A stretch of 64,000 nt of DNA from Mycobacterium sp. ITM-2016-00316 (GTDB taxonomy: Bacteria > Actinomycetota > Actinomycetes > Mycobacteriales > Mycobacteriaceae). Where the stretch lies: positions 992,001 to 1,056,000 of the forward strand of contig NZ_CP134398.1 in the NCBI RefSeq assembly GCF_002968335.2, in the 5' to 3' direction. Of this stretch, positions 38,095 through 46,722 are shown in pieces (position 1 is the first letter of the stretch; each line of letters opens with the position of its first letter). Both the position numbers and the translations under genes were made by a program. The notes beneath the pieces were generated by a model, which made no database searches, had not been told where the DNA came from, and worked only from the letters and a program-made list of their open reading frames with translations.

Positions 38095-38547
38095 ATGCAC
38101 CAGATCTACCGGATCACCCTCGACGATGCCCTGCCGCTGCTCGCCGCCGGCCGGGCCAAGGCCGAGGAGATCGGCGTCAAGCAGACGCTGTGCATCTGCG
38201 ATGACGGCGGTAATGTTCTTGCCCTGCACCGCCTTCCGGGTGCCCGGCTGACCGGCGTCGACATCTCCATCGCCAAGGCGTTCACCGCCGCAGGCCACGA
38301 GCGCGCCACCCACCTGTTCAACGAGGCGCCCGACGGGCCGGCGCTGCCGGGCAACGAGGCCTTCGGGATCAGCCACATGCTGCCGGGCAAGTTCGCGGTC
38401 TTCGTCGGCGGATTCCCGCTCGTCTTCAACGGCCAGGTCATCGGCGGCGTCGGGATCAGTGGCGGCAACGGCGCTCAGGACAAGGCGGTCGGTGCGGCGA
38501 TTCTGGCCGAGTTCGAGGCCCTGACCGCAGCGGTCGGCAGTCACTGA
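38095..38547 (+). CDS. DUF336 / HbpS-GlcG-type protein
   Basis: 150 aa from ATG 38095, with a strong AGGAGGTC ribosome site. Conserved GRAKAEEIG, CDDGGNVLALHR, and the C-terminal VIGGVGISGG block. Family members include the heme-binding HbpS and the GlcG/PduO-C group found in small-molecule catabolic operons. Ligand here unknown; placed between the regulator and the diiron protein, it may bind a pathway compound or cofactor. Confidence 0.85.
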   Translation: MHQIYRITLDDALPLLAAGRAKAEEIGVKQTLCICDDGGNVLALHRLPGARLTGVDISIAKAFTAAGHERATHLFNEAPDGPALPGNEAFGISHMLPGKFAVFVGGFPLVFNGQVIGGVGISGGNGAQDKAVGAAILAEFEALTAAVGSH

Positions 38548-38601
38548 GCAGGTGTGCACCATGCCTCGTCGCCGCGGGTATCCGGGGTGATGTTGTCCAT
38601 G

Positions 38602-38714
38602 TCGCAACGCCGGTCTGCTGGCTAACGTCGCTGGTGCAGAGGCGACTTCGCAACGCCGCGTCGTCTCGCAGCCCCCATCAAATGCGAAACATCCTCTGTT
38701 GCTCATCGTTTCGC
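38602..38714. promoter_or_regulatory. Repeats upstream of the diiron protein
   Basis: TCGCAACGCCG occurs twice (38602-38612, 38648-38658), and GCGAAAC (38684-38690) forms an inverted repeat with GTTTCGC (38708-38714). The palindrome GGTGTGCACC lies just upstream at 38551-38560. All within the 196-bp gap before the 38744 gene; candidate control elements. Confidence 0.4.
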
Positions 38715-38743
38715 GACATCAACTGATCGAAGGAATCTGATCC

Positions 38744-39463
38744 ATGACTGAACTACTGGGCCGTGACGAGTTCCGCGCCGAACTGGAGAATGCCATCAAG
38801 GGTCGTGAGGCCAAGAACGCATCGTTCTCCAAGGCGTGGGCTGAGGGGCAGCTGGAGCGCCATCACTTCGCCCGCTGGGCCGAGAACCACTTCCACTACG
38901 TCGGGCCGTTCGCCGACTACCTGGCCAACATCTACGCCAACACCCCCGACGAGTTCACCGGCGCGAAGGATTTCACGCTGCAGAACATGTACGAGGAAGA
39001 GCTCGCCGACATCCGGCACACCGACCTGCTGATCAAGTTCGGCGAGGCCTGCGGGACCACCAAGGAACGCATCGAGGACCCGAACAACATGAATGCCATC
39101 ACCCGCGGTCTGCAGTCCTGGTGCTACGCGGTGTCACAGCGCGAGCACTTCGTGGTGGCCACCGCCGCACTGGTGGTGGGTCTGGAGTCGCAGGTGCCCA
39201 GCATCTACACCAAGCAGATCGTGCCCCTGCGCGAGGTCTACAAGTTCACCGAGGACGAGATCGAGTTCTTCGATCTGCACATCACCTCCGATGTGGTGCA
39301 CGGCGAACGCGGCTACCAGATCGTGTTGGACCACGCCGACACCGTGGCGTTGCAGCAGCGTTGCCTGCAGATGGTGCGCTGGGGAGCCGAGATGCGGTTC
39401 TCCTACACCAAGGGGCTGTATGACACCTATGTCGCACCCGAGCTGGAGACCGCCGGCGTCTGA
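38744..39463 (+). CDS. Heme-oxygenase-fold putative diiron oxidase (TenA/PqqC/CADD-like)
   Basis: 239 aa, all-helical. Candidate iron ligands: Glu85 and His92 in NMYEEELADIRHTDL, Glu148 in VGLESQVP, and His179-Asp183-His186 in LHITSDVVHGE (HxxxDxxH). Order and spacing match the CADD/SznF type of heme-oxygenase-like diiron oxidases, not thiamin-degrading TenA or metal-free PqqC. Such enzymes activate O2 for N-oxygenation, decarboxylation or C-C cleavage, often on amines or amino acids. The Rieske ferredoxin and reductase downstream could supply electrons. Substrate unknown; ligand assignment is from motif spacing only. Confidence 0.75.
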   Translation: MTELLGRDEFRAELENAIKGREAKNASFSKAWAEGQLERHHFARWAENHFHYVGPFADYLANIYANTPDEFTGAKDFTLQNMYEEELADIRHTDLLIKFGEACGTTKERIEDPNNMNAITRGLQSWCYAVSQREHFVVATAALVVGLESQVPSIYTKQIVPLREVYKFTEDEIEFFDLHITSDVVHGERGYQIVLDHADTVALQQRCLQMVRWGAEMRFSYTKGLYDTYVAPELETAGV

Positions 39464-39527
39464 GTGACTTCGGCGCGCCCACAACCGCTGCGCGAGCGTG
39501 GGCGCGCCGAAATCGGACAGGAGAATC

Positions 39528-39878
39528 ATGGAGTGGACCGCGGTCGCCACCGCACGAGAACTGGGCAGACGCCGCAAGCTGCGGGTCGAGATCGACGGCA
39601 CCGCCATCGCCCTGTTCCAGACCGACGGGCGGGTATATGCCTTCGCCGATCTCTGTGTGCACCAGGATCGTTCGCTGTTCAAGGGGACGCTGCTGCACGG
39701 CAAGGTGATCTGTCCGGGCCACCAGTGGCAGTTCGATCTGGAGACCGGCTACGAGGCCGATCAGGATCTGTGCCAGCCCACCTACCCGGTGCGTGTCGAC
39801 GACGACGGCACCATCTATGTCAACCTCGCGCCGGAAAGCCGTGTGCCGGCCCGCACCGAAGAGGAGGCGCGGACATGA
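39528..39878 (+). CDS. Rieske [2Fe-2S] ferredoxin, copy 1
   Basis: 116 aa from ATG 39528 with CAGGAG upstream. Cluster motif CVH near residue 43 and CPGH near residue 62, a soluble dioxygenase-type Rieske ferredoxin. Its stop overlaps the reductase start (ATGA), so the two are made together and probably work as an electron pair. 64 bp after the diiron protein. No oxygenase alpha subunit of the classical Rieske type is encoded nearby. Confidence 0.9.
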   Translation: MEWTAVATARELGRRRKLRVEIDGTAIALFQTDGRVYAFADLCVHQDRSLFKGTLLHGKVICPGHQWQFDLETGYEADQDLCQPTYPVRVDDDGTIYVNLAPESRVPARTEEEART

Positions 39879-41119
39879 CACCGCGCACCATCGTCACCGT
39901 CGGCGCCGGCCAGGCCGCCGCCGTGGCCGCCCGCAACCTGCGCAGGCAGGGGTTCGACGGCCGCATCATGCTCATCGGGGACGAACCCCATGCGCCCTAT
40001 CAGCGTCCGCCGCTGTCCAAGGAATTCCTGGCAGGTGCCGACAGCGAGGCCGCCCTCTGGATTCTGCGTCCCAGCTGGATCGCCGACAACGATGTGGAGA
40101 TCGTCACCGGAACCGGCGTGCTGCGGGTGGATCCGGTCGCGCGGACCGTTGCGCTGGACAACGGTTCCGAGATCGGCGCCGACGCAGTGCTTTTTGCCAC
40201 CGGTGGCTCACCGCGAACGCTGCCCGTGCCCGGCCCGCGACCCGATCTCGTGCACTACCTGCGCACCCTCGACGATGCCCTGCGGCTGGCCCCGGTACTG
40301 GCCCCCGGTCGGCGGCTGGCCATCATCGGCGCGGGATTCATCGGCCTGGAGATCGCGGCCACCGCGGCCGCCGCGGGGGTGGCGGTCACCGTGTTCGAAT
40401 CGGTTCCGGTGCCGCTGGCCCCCATCCTCGGAGCGCAGATGGGGCAGGCCGTCAGCCAGCTGCACCGTGACAACGGCGTGGATCTGCGCACCGGAGTCCG
40501 GTTGGCCGGCATCCGGACCACCGCCGACGGTGTGCTCGTCGACATCACCGGCACCGCAGCACCGTTCGAGGCCGACGCCGTCGTGATCGGCATCGGCATC
40601 ACGCCGAACACCGCCGCCGCCGAGGCTTCCGGGCTGCGTAGCGAGGACGGGATCGTGGTGGACGCCCTGGGGCGCAGCACCATCCCGAACATCTACGCCG
40701 CCGGAGACGTGGCGCGCCGATACTCCGAGCGGGCGGGCCGTCACGTTCGTCTGGAGCACTTCGACAATGCCAGCAGGCAGGGCGTCGCGGTGTCCAACGC
40801 GATGCTGGGCCGCGACGCACCCTCGGATGACGCGCCGTGGTTCTGGTCGGATCAGCACGGACGCAACCTCCAATTCGTCGGTGCGGCAACCGGAGAACCG
40901 GTGATCCGCGGTGATCTGGGTGCGCTGGACTTCACCGGCTTCTACCTGGAAGGCGCCACCGTGCGGGGCGCCTTCACCATCGACCGCGGCGAGGACATCA
41001 TGGCCGTGCGGGAGCTGCTGGGCCGAGAGGTCGACATTGCCGCCCTGTGCGATGAGGACACCGATCTGTGGGATCTCGCCTACGCAGACATCGACGAAGA
41101 ATCGCAGGTACAGCAATGA
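39875..41119 (+). CDS. FAD/NAD(P)-dependent ferredoxin reductase
   Basis: 414 aa from ATG 39875. Two dinucleotide-binding loops (VGAGQAA near residue 9, IIGAGFIGLE near residue 150) and the FAD-contact IPNIYAAGDVA near residue 270, then the C-terminal reductase domain (FWSDQHGRNLQFVG). This is the putidaredoxin/BphA4-type reductase layout that passes electrons from NADH to a [2Fe-2S] ferredoxin. Overlaps both neighbours by 4 bp. Confidence 0.9.
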   Translation: MTPRTIVTVGAGQAAAVAARNLRRQGFDGRIMLIGDEPHAPYQRPPLSKEFLAGADSEAALWILRPSWIADNDVEIVTGTGVLRVDPVARTVALDNGSEIGADAVLFATGGSPRTLPVPGPRPDLVHYLRTLDDALRLAPVLAPGRRLAIIGAGFIGLEIAATAAAAGVAVTVFESVPVPLAPILGAQMGQAVSQLHRDNGVDLRTGVRLAGIRTTADGVLVDITGTAAPFEADAVVIGIGITPNTAAAEASGLRSEDGIVVDALGRSTIPNIYAAGDVARRYSERAGRHVRLEHFDNASRQGVAVSNAMLGRDAPSDDAPWFWSDQHGRNLQFVGAATGEPVIRGDLGALDFTGFYLEGATVRGAFTIDRGEDIMAVRELLGREVDIAALCDEDTDLWDLAYADIDEESQVQQ

Positions 41120-42561
41120 CCACCGGAGGAAACTTCATCGGCGGGGCCTGGGTGCCCGCCTTGTCCGGCGACACCTTCTCCCGGACCAACCCGGCCGACC
41201 CGACCGACCTCATCGGAACCTTCCCCGCCTCGGGGCCCGCCGACGTCGCCAACGCCGTGGACGGGTTGACGAAGTCCGCACCGGAATGGGCGGCGACCGC
41301 GCCCGAGCGCCGCGCGGCGATCCTGGAATCGGCTGCCGCCGAACTGCAGAAGCGCGGTCCCGAACTGATCGCGGAGTTGGTCCGCGAAGAAGGCAAGACC
41401 CTCGCCGAGGCGACCATGGAGGTCAGCCGCACACCGGCGAATCTGCGGTTCTACGCCGCCGAGGCGACCCGTGGCGGGGGAGTGACGCTGCCCGCGGCCG
41501 GCGACACCCTGCTGTACACGCTGCGTGAACCGGTGGGTGTCGTCGGTGCGATCACCCCGTGGAACTTCCCGCTCAACATTCCCTCCCGCAAGCTCGGGCC
41601 GGCGCTGGCGGTCGGAAACCCGGTGCTGTTCAAGCCCTCCGAAATCACCCCACTGATGGGGCAACGCCTCGTCGAGGCGCTGCTGGCCGGCGGGTTGCCG
41701 CCCTCGGTGATCGCGCTCGTCCAGGGCGACGGGGTGGCCGGTGCCGCGGTGGCCGCCGACGAGCGGATCGCGGCCGTGACTTTCACCGGTTCCACCGAGG
41801 TGGGCCGCGCCATCCACGCCCGGGTCGGGCCGCACCGGCGGGTCCAGCTGGAAATGGGCGGCAAGAATCCGGTGCTCGTCGCCGACGACGCCGACCTGGA
41901 CCGCGCGGCGGCGCTGATCGTCAAGGGCGCCTTCGGGTTGTCCGGTCAGGCGTGCACCGGCACCAGTCGGGTGATCGCCACCGATGCGGTGCACGACGAA
42001 CTGGTCGAGCGGGTCATCCGGCGCACCGAGGCCCTGGTGGTCGGCCCGGGCGCCGGTGACGGTGTGGACATGGGCGCGCTGGCCAGCGCGCAGCAACTCG
42101 ACAAGTTCGCGCACTATGTGGCGGTCGGGGTCGCCGAGGGCGCCCGGTTGCGGTGCGGCGGTACCACCGAGGACGTGGCGGCAAGCCCAGGCGGCCATTT
42201 CGTGCGGCCCGCCGTGTTCACCGATACCGAACCCACGATGCGCATCGTCACCGAGGAGGTGTTCGGTCCGCTGCTGGCCTTCCAGCGGGCGGGCTCGCTG
42301 AACGAGGGGATCGAGCTGGCCAATGCCACCGAGTTCGGACTGTCGGCGGCGATCGTCACCTCGAGCCTGGCCACCGCCCAGCGGTTCGCCCGCGAGTCGC
42401 GGACCGGTCTGGTCAAGATCAACCAGCCGACGACCGGGATGGCGATGAACGCGCCGTTCGGCGGATACAAGTCATCGTCGACCGCCACGTTCAAGGAACA
42501 GGCCGGGGCTTCGATGATGGAGTTCTACCTGGCCGAGAAGACCGTCTACCTCGACGCCTGA
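41116..42561 (+). CDS. Aldehyde dehydrogenase
   Basis: 481 aa with complete catalytic set: Asn150 in TPWNFP, Glu246 in LEMGGKNP, nucleophile Cys280 in GQACTGTS, and FTGSTEVG for NAD(P). Oxidises an aldehyde to its acid. Coupled by ATGA to the reductase, so it probably handles an aldehyde released by the upstream oxygenation. Semialdehyde-type substrate is possible but not proven. Confidence 0.92.
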   Translation: MTTGGNFIGGAWVPALSGDTFSRTNPADPTDLIGTFPASGPADVANAVDGLTKSAPEWAATAPERRAAILESAAAELQKRGPELIAELVREEGKTLAEATMEVSRTPANLRFYAAEATRGGGVTLPAAGDTLLYTLREPVGVVGAITPWNFPLNIPSRKLGPALAVGNPVLFKPSEITPLMGQRLVEALLAGGLPPSVIALVQGDGVAGAAVAADERIAAVTFTGSTEVGRAIHARVGPHRRVQLEMGGKNPVLVADDADLDRAAALIVKGAFGLSGQACTGTSRVIATDAVHDELVERVIRRTEALVVGPGAGDGVDMGALASAQQLDKFAHYVAVGVAEGARLRCGGTTEDVAASPGGHFVRPAVFTDTEPTMRIVTEEVFGPLLAFQRAGSLNEGIELANATEFGLSAAIVTSSLATAQRFARESRTGLVKINQPTTGMAMNAPFGGYKSSSTATFKEQAGASMMEFYLAEKTVYLDA

Positions 42562-42590
42562 CAGCCCACACAGAAACACGGAGAACAACA

Positions 42591-42947
42591 ATGGATTTCG
42601 TTCGGGTAGCACGATCAGGGCAGGTGCCCGAGGGTATCGTCCGGCGGTTCTACTCCGGCGATCACGAGTTTGCCGTGGCGCGACTCAACGGCAAGGCCTA
42701 CGCCACCTCCAACTACTGCACGCACCTGGACTGCCTGCTGTCCTCGGGCAAGCTCCGCGACGACGGCATCGGCTGTTCCTGCCACGGCAGCGCGTTCGAC
42801 CTGGAGACCGGTGAGCCGATCAGCCCGCCGGCCACCGAACCCATCAAGACCTTCCCGTGTCAGGAACGTGACGGTGAGATCTTCGTCGGCGTGGAGCCCG
42901 GCGAGGTGCCCGCGGGCCCGACCCGCCGGGCCCGCCGGGGCGCCTGA
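42591..42947 (+). CDS. Rieske [2Fe-2S] protein, copy 2
   Basis: 118 aa, motif CTH near residue 43 and CSCHGS near residue 62, with an Arg-rich tail. Divergent from copy 1 and missing the CPGH form. The start of the GGT-family gene overlaps its stop. A second ferredoxin in one operon implies either two oxygenation steps or a different redox partner. Confidence 0.88.
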   Translation: MDFVRVARSGQVPEGIVRRFYSGDHEFAVARLNGKAYATSNYCTHLDCLLSSGKLRDDGIGCSCHGSAFDLETGEPISPPATEPIKTFPCQERDGEIFVGVEPGEVPAGPTRRARRGA

Positions 42948-44551
42948 TGAGCGCGTCGCAACGCCCACCGGCGCTGTCGGCGGGCGGCATGGTCAGCAGC
43001 AGTCATCCGGCGGCCAGCCTGGCCGGTGCGCGGGTGCTGGCCGACGGTGGCAACGCCATCGACGCCACGCTGGCGATGGCCGGACTGACCTGGCTGACCC
43101 TGCCCGGGCAGTGCGGGATCGGCGGCGACGCCTTTGCCGTGGTGCGCGAACCCGACGGGCGGGTGTGGACCGTCAACGGATCGGGCTTCGGGCCCGATGG
43201 TGGGACCCCGGATTTCTATGCCGCCCAAGGCCTCGGCGCGATACCGATGGACGGGCCGCTGGCCGTGGCGGTGCCCGGTGCACCAGCCGCGCTGCTGGCA
43301 CTGCATGGCGGCGGCGCCACCAGGTCGCTGTCCGAACTGTGGGAACCCACCGCCCGCATCGCCGAGAACGGGCTGCCGTGCTCGGCGCGCACCGCGGGCG
43401 ATGTCGGCGTGGCGGCAGCGGCGGTCGCGGCCGACCCCGGACTCGCCGAGATCTATGCGCCCCAAGGCGTTCCGCCGGCGGTCGGGCGCAGGCTCCCGCA
43501 TCCTGCGCTGGCGGCCACCATCCGGATGTTGGCACACAACCCCGGCGGTTTCTACACCGGCGAGTTCGCCGAACGTGCCGTGGCGGCGCTGCAGGCCGGC
43601 GGCGCACCGTTCAGCGGCGACGAATGGGCCGCGGGGGCGCAGGTGACTCCCGAGCCCGCGCTCACCGGTCGCTACGCCGGCGCGGTGCTGCACCAGACGC
43701 CGCTGCCGACGCCCGGGTGGATGGTGCTGCAGCAGGCGGCCCTGTGCGACGGCGCCCTCGGCGCGTCCGAATGGCTGTCGGCGGCCGCCATCGACCGGCT
43801 GGCCCGAGCCGCCCGACTGTCGTTTGCGGACCGATTTGCGTTGTGCGGCAGTGATAATCGTCGCGAAGGTGCCGACTACATCCTGACCGCCGAACGCCTG
43901 GACGCGCAACGCCGCGATCTCGACGGTCGCATCGAAGTCCGCGGCCCCATGGCGGTCGCGGCGGGGGACACCACCTCGACGGTGGCGGTGGACGCCGACG
44001 GCCGCGCGGTGAGCTTCATCCACTCGCTGGCGTTCACCTTCGGCGCGAAGTTCAGCGTGCCCGGCACCGGAGTGGTGCTCAACAACCGGCTGGGCCGGGG
44101 CGCCTACCTGCTGCCCGGACACCCCAACGAGGTCACACCACGCCGCAAGCCACTGCACACGCTCAACGCCTGGATCGTCACCGACGAGCGCGGGGCGCTG
44201 CGCCACGTCGGCAACACCCCGGGTGGTGACGGGCAGGTGCAGTGGAACATGCAGCTGATCTCCCACGTCCTGGACTACGGCCGCGATGCCGCCGAGGCGG
44301 TGGCGGCATCGCGATTCACGGTGTTCCCGGGTTCGGACGCCGACGTCATCGGCGCACCCGACGAACTGCGTGTGGAGCCGAGCCTGCCCGGCGCCGTGCG
44401 CGACGAACTTGCCGCTCTCGGGCACCGCATCGTCGTGCAACCTGACCTCGGTGCCGGCGGGAGCGCCCAGTTGATCTCCGTCGACGACCGGGGTGTGCTG
44501 ACCGGTGCCGCCGACCCCCGCCAGGAGGGAGTGGCGCTCGGTGTCGAATGA
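42947..44551 (+). CDS. Gamma-glutamyltransferase-family amidohydrolase
   Basis: 534 aa, no signal peptide, so cytoplasmic, unlike classical secreted GGT. Ntn-hydrolase: probable autocleavage Thr in GDTTSTVAVD near residue 345, with GGNAIDATLAM at the N-terminus and the C-terminal GVLTGAADPRQEG. Family alternatives include gamma-glutamyl-amide hydrolases and oxamate amidohydrolase (HpxW type); the latter fits the PucR context but is only a suggestion. The following gene overlaps it by 11 bp. Confidence 0.82.
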   Translation: MSASQRPPALSAGGMVSSSHPAASLAGARVLADGGNAIDATLAMAGLTWLTLPGQCGIGGDAFAVVREPDGRVWTVNGSGFGPDGGTPDFYAAQGLGAIPMDGPLAVAVPGAPAALLALHGGGATRSLSELWEPTARIAENGLPCSARTAGDVGVAAAAVAADPGLAEIYAPQGVPPAVGRRLPHPALAATIRMLAHNPGGFYTGEFAERAVAALQAGGAPFSGDEWAAGAQVTPEPALTGRYAGAVLHQTPLPTPGWMVLQQAALCDGALGASEWLSAAAIDRLARAARLSFADRFALCGSDNRREGADYILTAERLDAQRRDLDGRIEVRGPMAVAAGDTTSTVAVDADGRAVSFIHSLAFTFGAKFSVPGTGVVLNNRLGRGAYLLPGHPNEVTPRRKPLHTLNAWIVTDERGALRHVGNTPGGDGQVQWNMQLISHVLDYGRDAAEAVAASRFTVFPGSDADVIGAPDELRVEPSLPGAVRDELAALGHRIVVQPDLGAGGSAQLISVDDRGVLTGAADPRQEGVALGVE

Positions 44552-44972
44552 GCGAACCGAAGCCCCTGCGCCGCAGGGTGATTACGTCCTCGCGACGCTG
44601 CACGCCGGGCTCATCTTCAGCGCCGGGATGACGCCACGCCGCAACGGGGCACTCACAGTCACCGGTATCGTCGGCCGACAGGTCGACCTGGCCACGGCGC
44701 GCGCCGCGGCGATGCTGGCGGCCACCAATGCACTGGCCGCGGTGCGGTCGGTACTTCCTCCGGATGCGGCGGGGATGCGGTGCTTGCACATGACCGTGTA
44801 TGTGGCGTGCACATCGGATTTCACCGCGGCATCGGGCGTTGCCGACGGTGCGTCCGCAGCGATCGCTGCGGAACTCGGGGCAGACGCCCTGCCGGCGCGC
44901 AGCGCGATCGGGGTGTGTGCACTGCCTTCCGGCGCGCCTGTCGAGGTGCAATTGGTGGCAGCAGCGCTGTGA
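44541..44972 (+). CDS. RidA-family (YjgF) protein
   Basis: 143 aa from GTG 44541. RidA-type ends: IFSAGMTPRRNG near the start, ARSAIGVCALPSGAPVEVQL at the end including the conserved Arg. Family members hydrolyse reactive enamine/imine intermediates; several operate in nitrogen-compound catabolism (RutC). Overlap with the GGT gene implies co-translation. Confidence 0.85.
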   Translation: MSNERTEAPAPQGDYVLATLHAGLIFSAGMTPRRNGALTVTGIVGRQVDLATARAAAMLAATNALAAVRSVLPPDAAGMRCLHMTVYVACTSDFTAASGVADGASAAIAAELGADALPARSAIGVCALPSGAPVEVQLVAAAL

Positions 44973-45178
44973 GGACGCGGTGGCGCGGGACACAGTGCAC
45001 AGTCGCCGACGGGCCGATGTGTGCGGAGTCGGCATTGTCGAAAGTTTGTTCATGGGACAAACTCTCGACACTTGCCATACACATCAGCCAAGGCACATGC
45101 GAACCGTTCAGCCCCATGTAGAACCCACCCCCGGCCGCTACCTTCTCTGCTCCACCCGGCGACCGCAGTCCCGATTGG
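44973..45178. promoter_or_regulatory. Promoter region of permease 2
   Basis: 206 bp. Holds CTGTGCACTGTG on the minus strand (44991-45002), the same core as the boxes at 34.5 kb, and the 33-bp inverted repeat at 45037-45069. Confidence 0.5.
45037..45069. promoter_or_regulatory. 33-bp inverted repeat, probable operator
   Basis: GTCGAAAGTTTGT (45037-45049) pairs with ACAAACTCTCGAC (45057-45069) at 12 of 13 positions around a 7-bp centre TCATGGG. It is 110 bp before permease 2 and has no T-run, so an operator is more likely than a terminator. Confidence 0.65.
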
Positions 45179-46711
45179 ATGGTGACGTCAGTGTCCATTG
45201 CGCACTGGGTGTACCTGCTCGGCCTCGTCGTCCTGATCGTCACGGTCATCGCCAAAAAGAACGTCATCGCCCCGGCGATGATCGCGACCTTTCTGACGGG
45301 ACTGGCGTTCTCCGGCACCCTCACCTCCGGACTCGGAGCGGTGTTCAACGCCGCGATCATCGGTACCCGCGAGCTGCTGCCCATCTTCATCATCATCGCG
45401 CTGGTGACCGCCATGCTCGGAGCGGTGCGCGATGCCGGTGCGGACTCGGTGATGATCCGGCCCCTGCGTGGGCTCTTTCGAAATGGCCACATCTCGTACG
45501 TGGTCCTGGCCGTCGTGACCTTTCTCCTGTCGGTGTCGTTCTGGCCGACCCCCGTGTTGCCGTTGATCGCCGCGATCCTGCTGCCTGCGGCGGTCAGAGT
45601 GGGACTGCCGCCCTTCGGGGCGGCCCTGGCGATCGCCATCGCCGGGCAGGGGATGGCGCTCAGTTCGGATCTGGTCATGGGGGTGGCCCCTGCGCTGTCC
45701 GCCGAGGGGGCCGACGTCTCCGCGAGTGTCATCGCGGTGCGGGCGACCATCATCGCGCTGATCGCCGGCGTGGTGGCGCTGTCCATCGCCTACGTGCGCG
45801 ACGTGCGTCTGAAGATGCTCGACCCGGTGGCAGCCGCCGCGGTGACACTGCCCGTCGCAGAGGCGTCCGCCGGTTCTGAGCCTTCCGCGAGCAGCGCCGG
45901 CGCAGGCGGTGCCGACACGTCCGGTGGCCGGGCCCGCGCGGCCACGCTGAGCCCCACGGGCTCCGGGGCCGACGCACTCGACGGCGAGAATGCCACGCCG
46001 TCGACGAAGGCGCGCCTCATCGCGATCGGGGTGCCCACGTTGTTCGCCGCCCTGCTGGCCTTCATGCTGCTGGGCCGGTTCACTCCCTGGGTGCCCGATA
46101 TCGATGACGGGTTGGGGGCGCCCCTGGTCGGTGGAGCCGCGGCCCTGGCGCTGGTGACCATCGCCGTGCTGGTGAGCCGACGAACCTGGCTTGGTGATGT
46201 CGGTCAGCATTTCACCGACGGCATCACGTTCTCGTTCCGCTCCATGGGCATGGTCATCCCGGTCGCGGGTTTCGTCTACATCGGACTTTCGGACTATTCC
46301 GGCGCCATCCTGGGCCTGGACCCGGAGATGCCCGCGCCGGCCTTCCTGCTGGATGCCGTGGCGTCGGTGGAACCCTATATTCCGGAGGTGCCGGTGTTCG
46401 CGGCCTTCGCGATGCTGCTGATCGGCATGGTGATCGGCCTCGACGGCAGCGGCTGGCCCGGGTTGCCGTTCACCGGGTCGCTGGCAGCCTCGCTGGGTGA
46501 GAGCTCGGGCGCTGATGTCGCCACCCTGGCGGCGATCGCGCAGAACGGTGCCAGCTGGACCGGCGGGGGCACCCTGGTGATCTGGTCATCGCTGATCGTG
46601 GTGGCGAGCCTGACCGGGGTATCGGTGATGGATCTGGCCCGTCGACTCTTCGTCCCGGTGATGTGTGGCCTGGTGGTGGCCACTTCGGTGGCGGCGGTAC
46701 TGCTGCTGTGA
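45179..46711 (+). CDS. Ion-transporter-superfamily permease, paralogue 2
   Basis: 510 aa from ATG 45179 (GTG 45182 or 45191 possible). Aligns along its length with the 32857 gene: AHWVYLLGL start, SFWPTPVLPLIAA, AGQGMALSSDLVMG, GLDGSGWPGLPFTGSL. Same low-complexity cytoplasmic linker (about residues 215-275). Two paralogues in one island suggest uptake of two related compounds. Directly followed by the amidase. Confidence 0.76.
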   Translation: MVTSVSIAHWVYLLGLVVLIVTVIAKKNVIAPAMIATFLTGLAFSGTLTSGLGAVFNAAIIGTRELLPIFIIIALVTAMLGAVRDAGADSVMIRPLRGLFRNGHISYVVLAVVTFLLSVSFWPTPVLPLIAAILLPAAVRVGLPPFGAALAIAIAGQGMALSSDLVMGVAPALSAEGADVSASVIAVRATIIALIAGVVALSIAYVRDVRLKMLDPVAAAAVTLPVAEASAGSEPSASSAGAGGADTSGGRARAATLSPTGSGADALDGENATPSTKARLIAIGVPTLFAALLAFMLLGRFTPWVPDIDDGLGAPLVGGAAALALVTIAVLVSRRTWLGDVGQHFTDGITFSFRSMGMVIPVAGFVYIGLSDYSGAILGLDPEMPAPAFLLDAVASVEPYIPEVPVFAAFAMLLIGMVIGLDGSGWPGLPFTGSLAASLGESSGADVATLAAIAQNGASWTGGGTLVIWSSLIVVASLTGVSVMDLARRLFVPVMCGLVVATSVAAVLLL

Positions 46712-46722
46712 GAATCGCAGGG

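Noticed and set aside
38744..39463. Calling the protein TenA (thiaminase) or PqqC
   Set aside because: The HxxxDxxH and Glu/His pattern fits iron-binding members, and no thiamin or PQQ genes are nearby.
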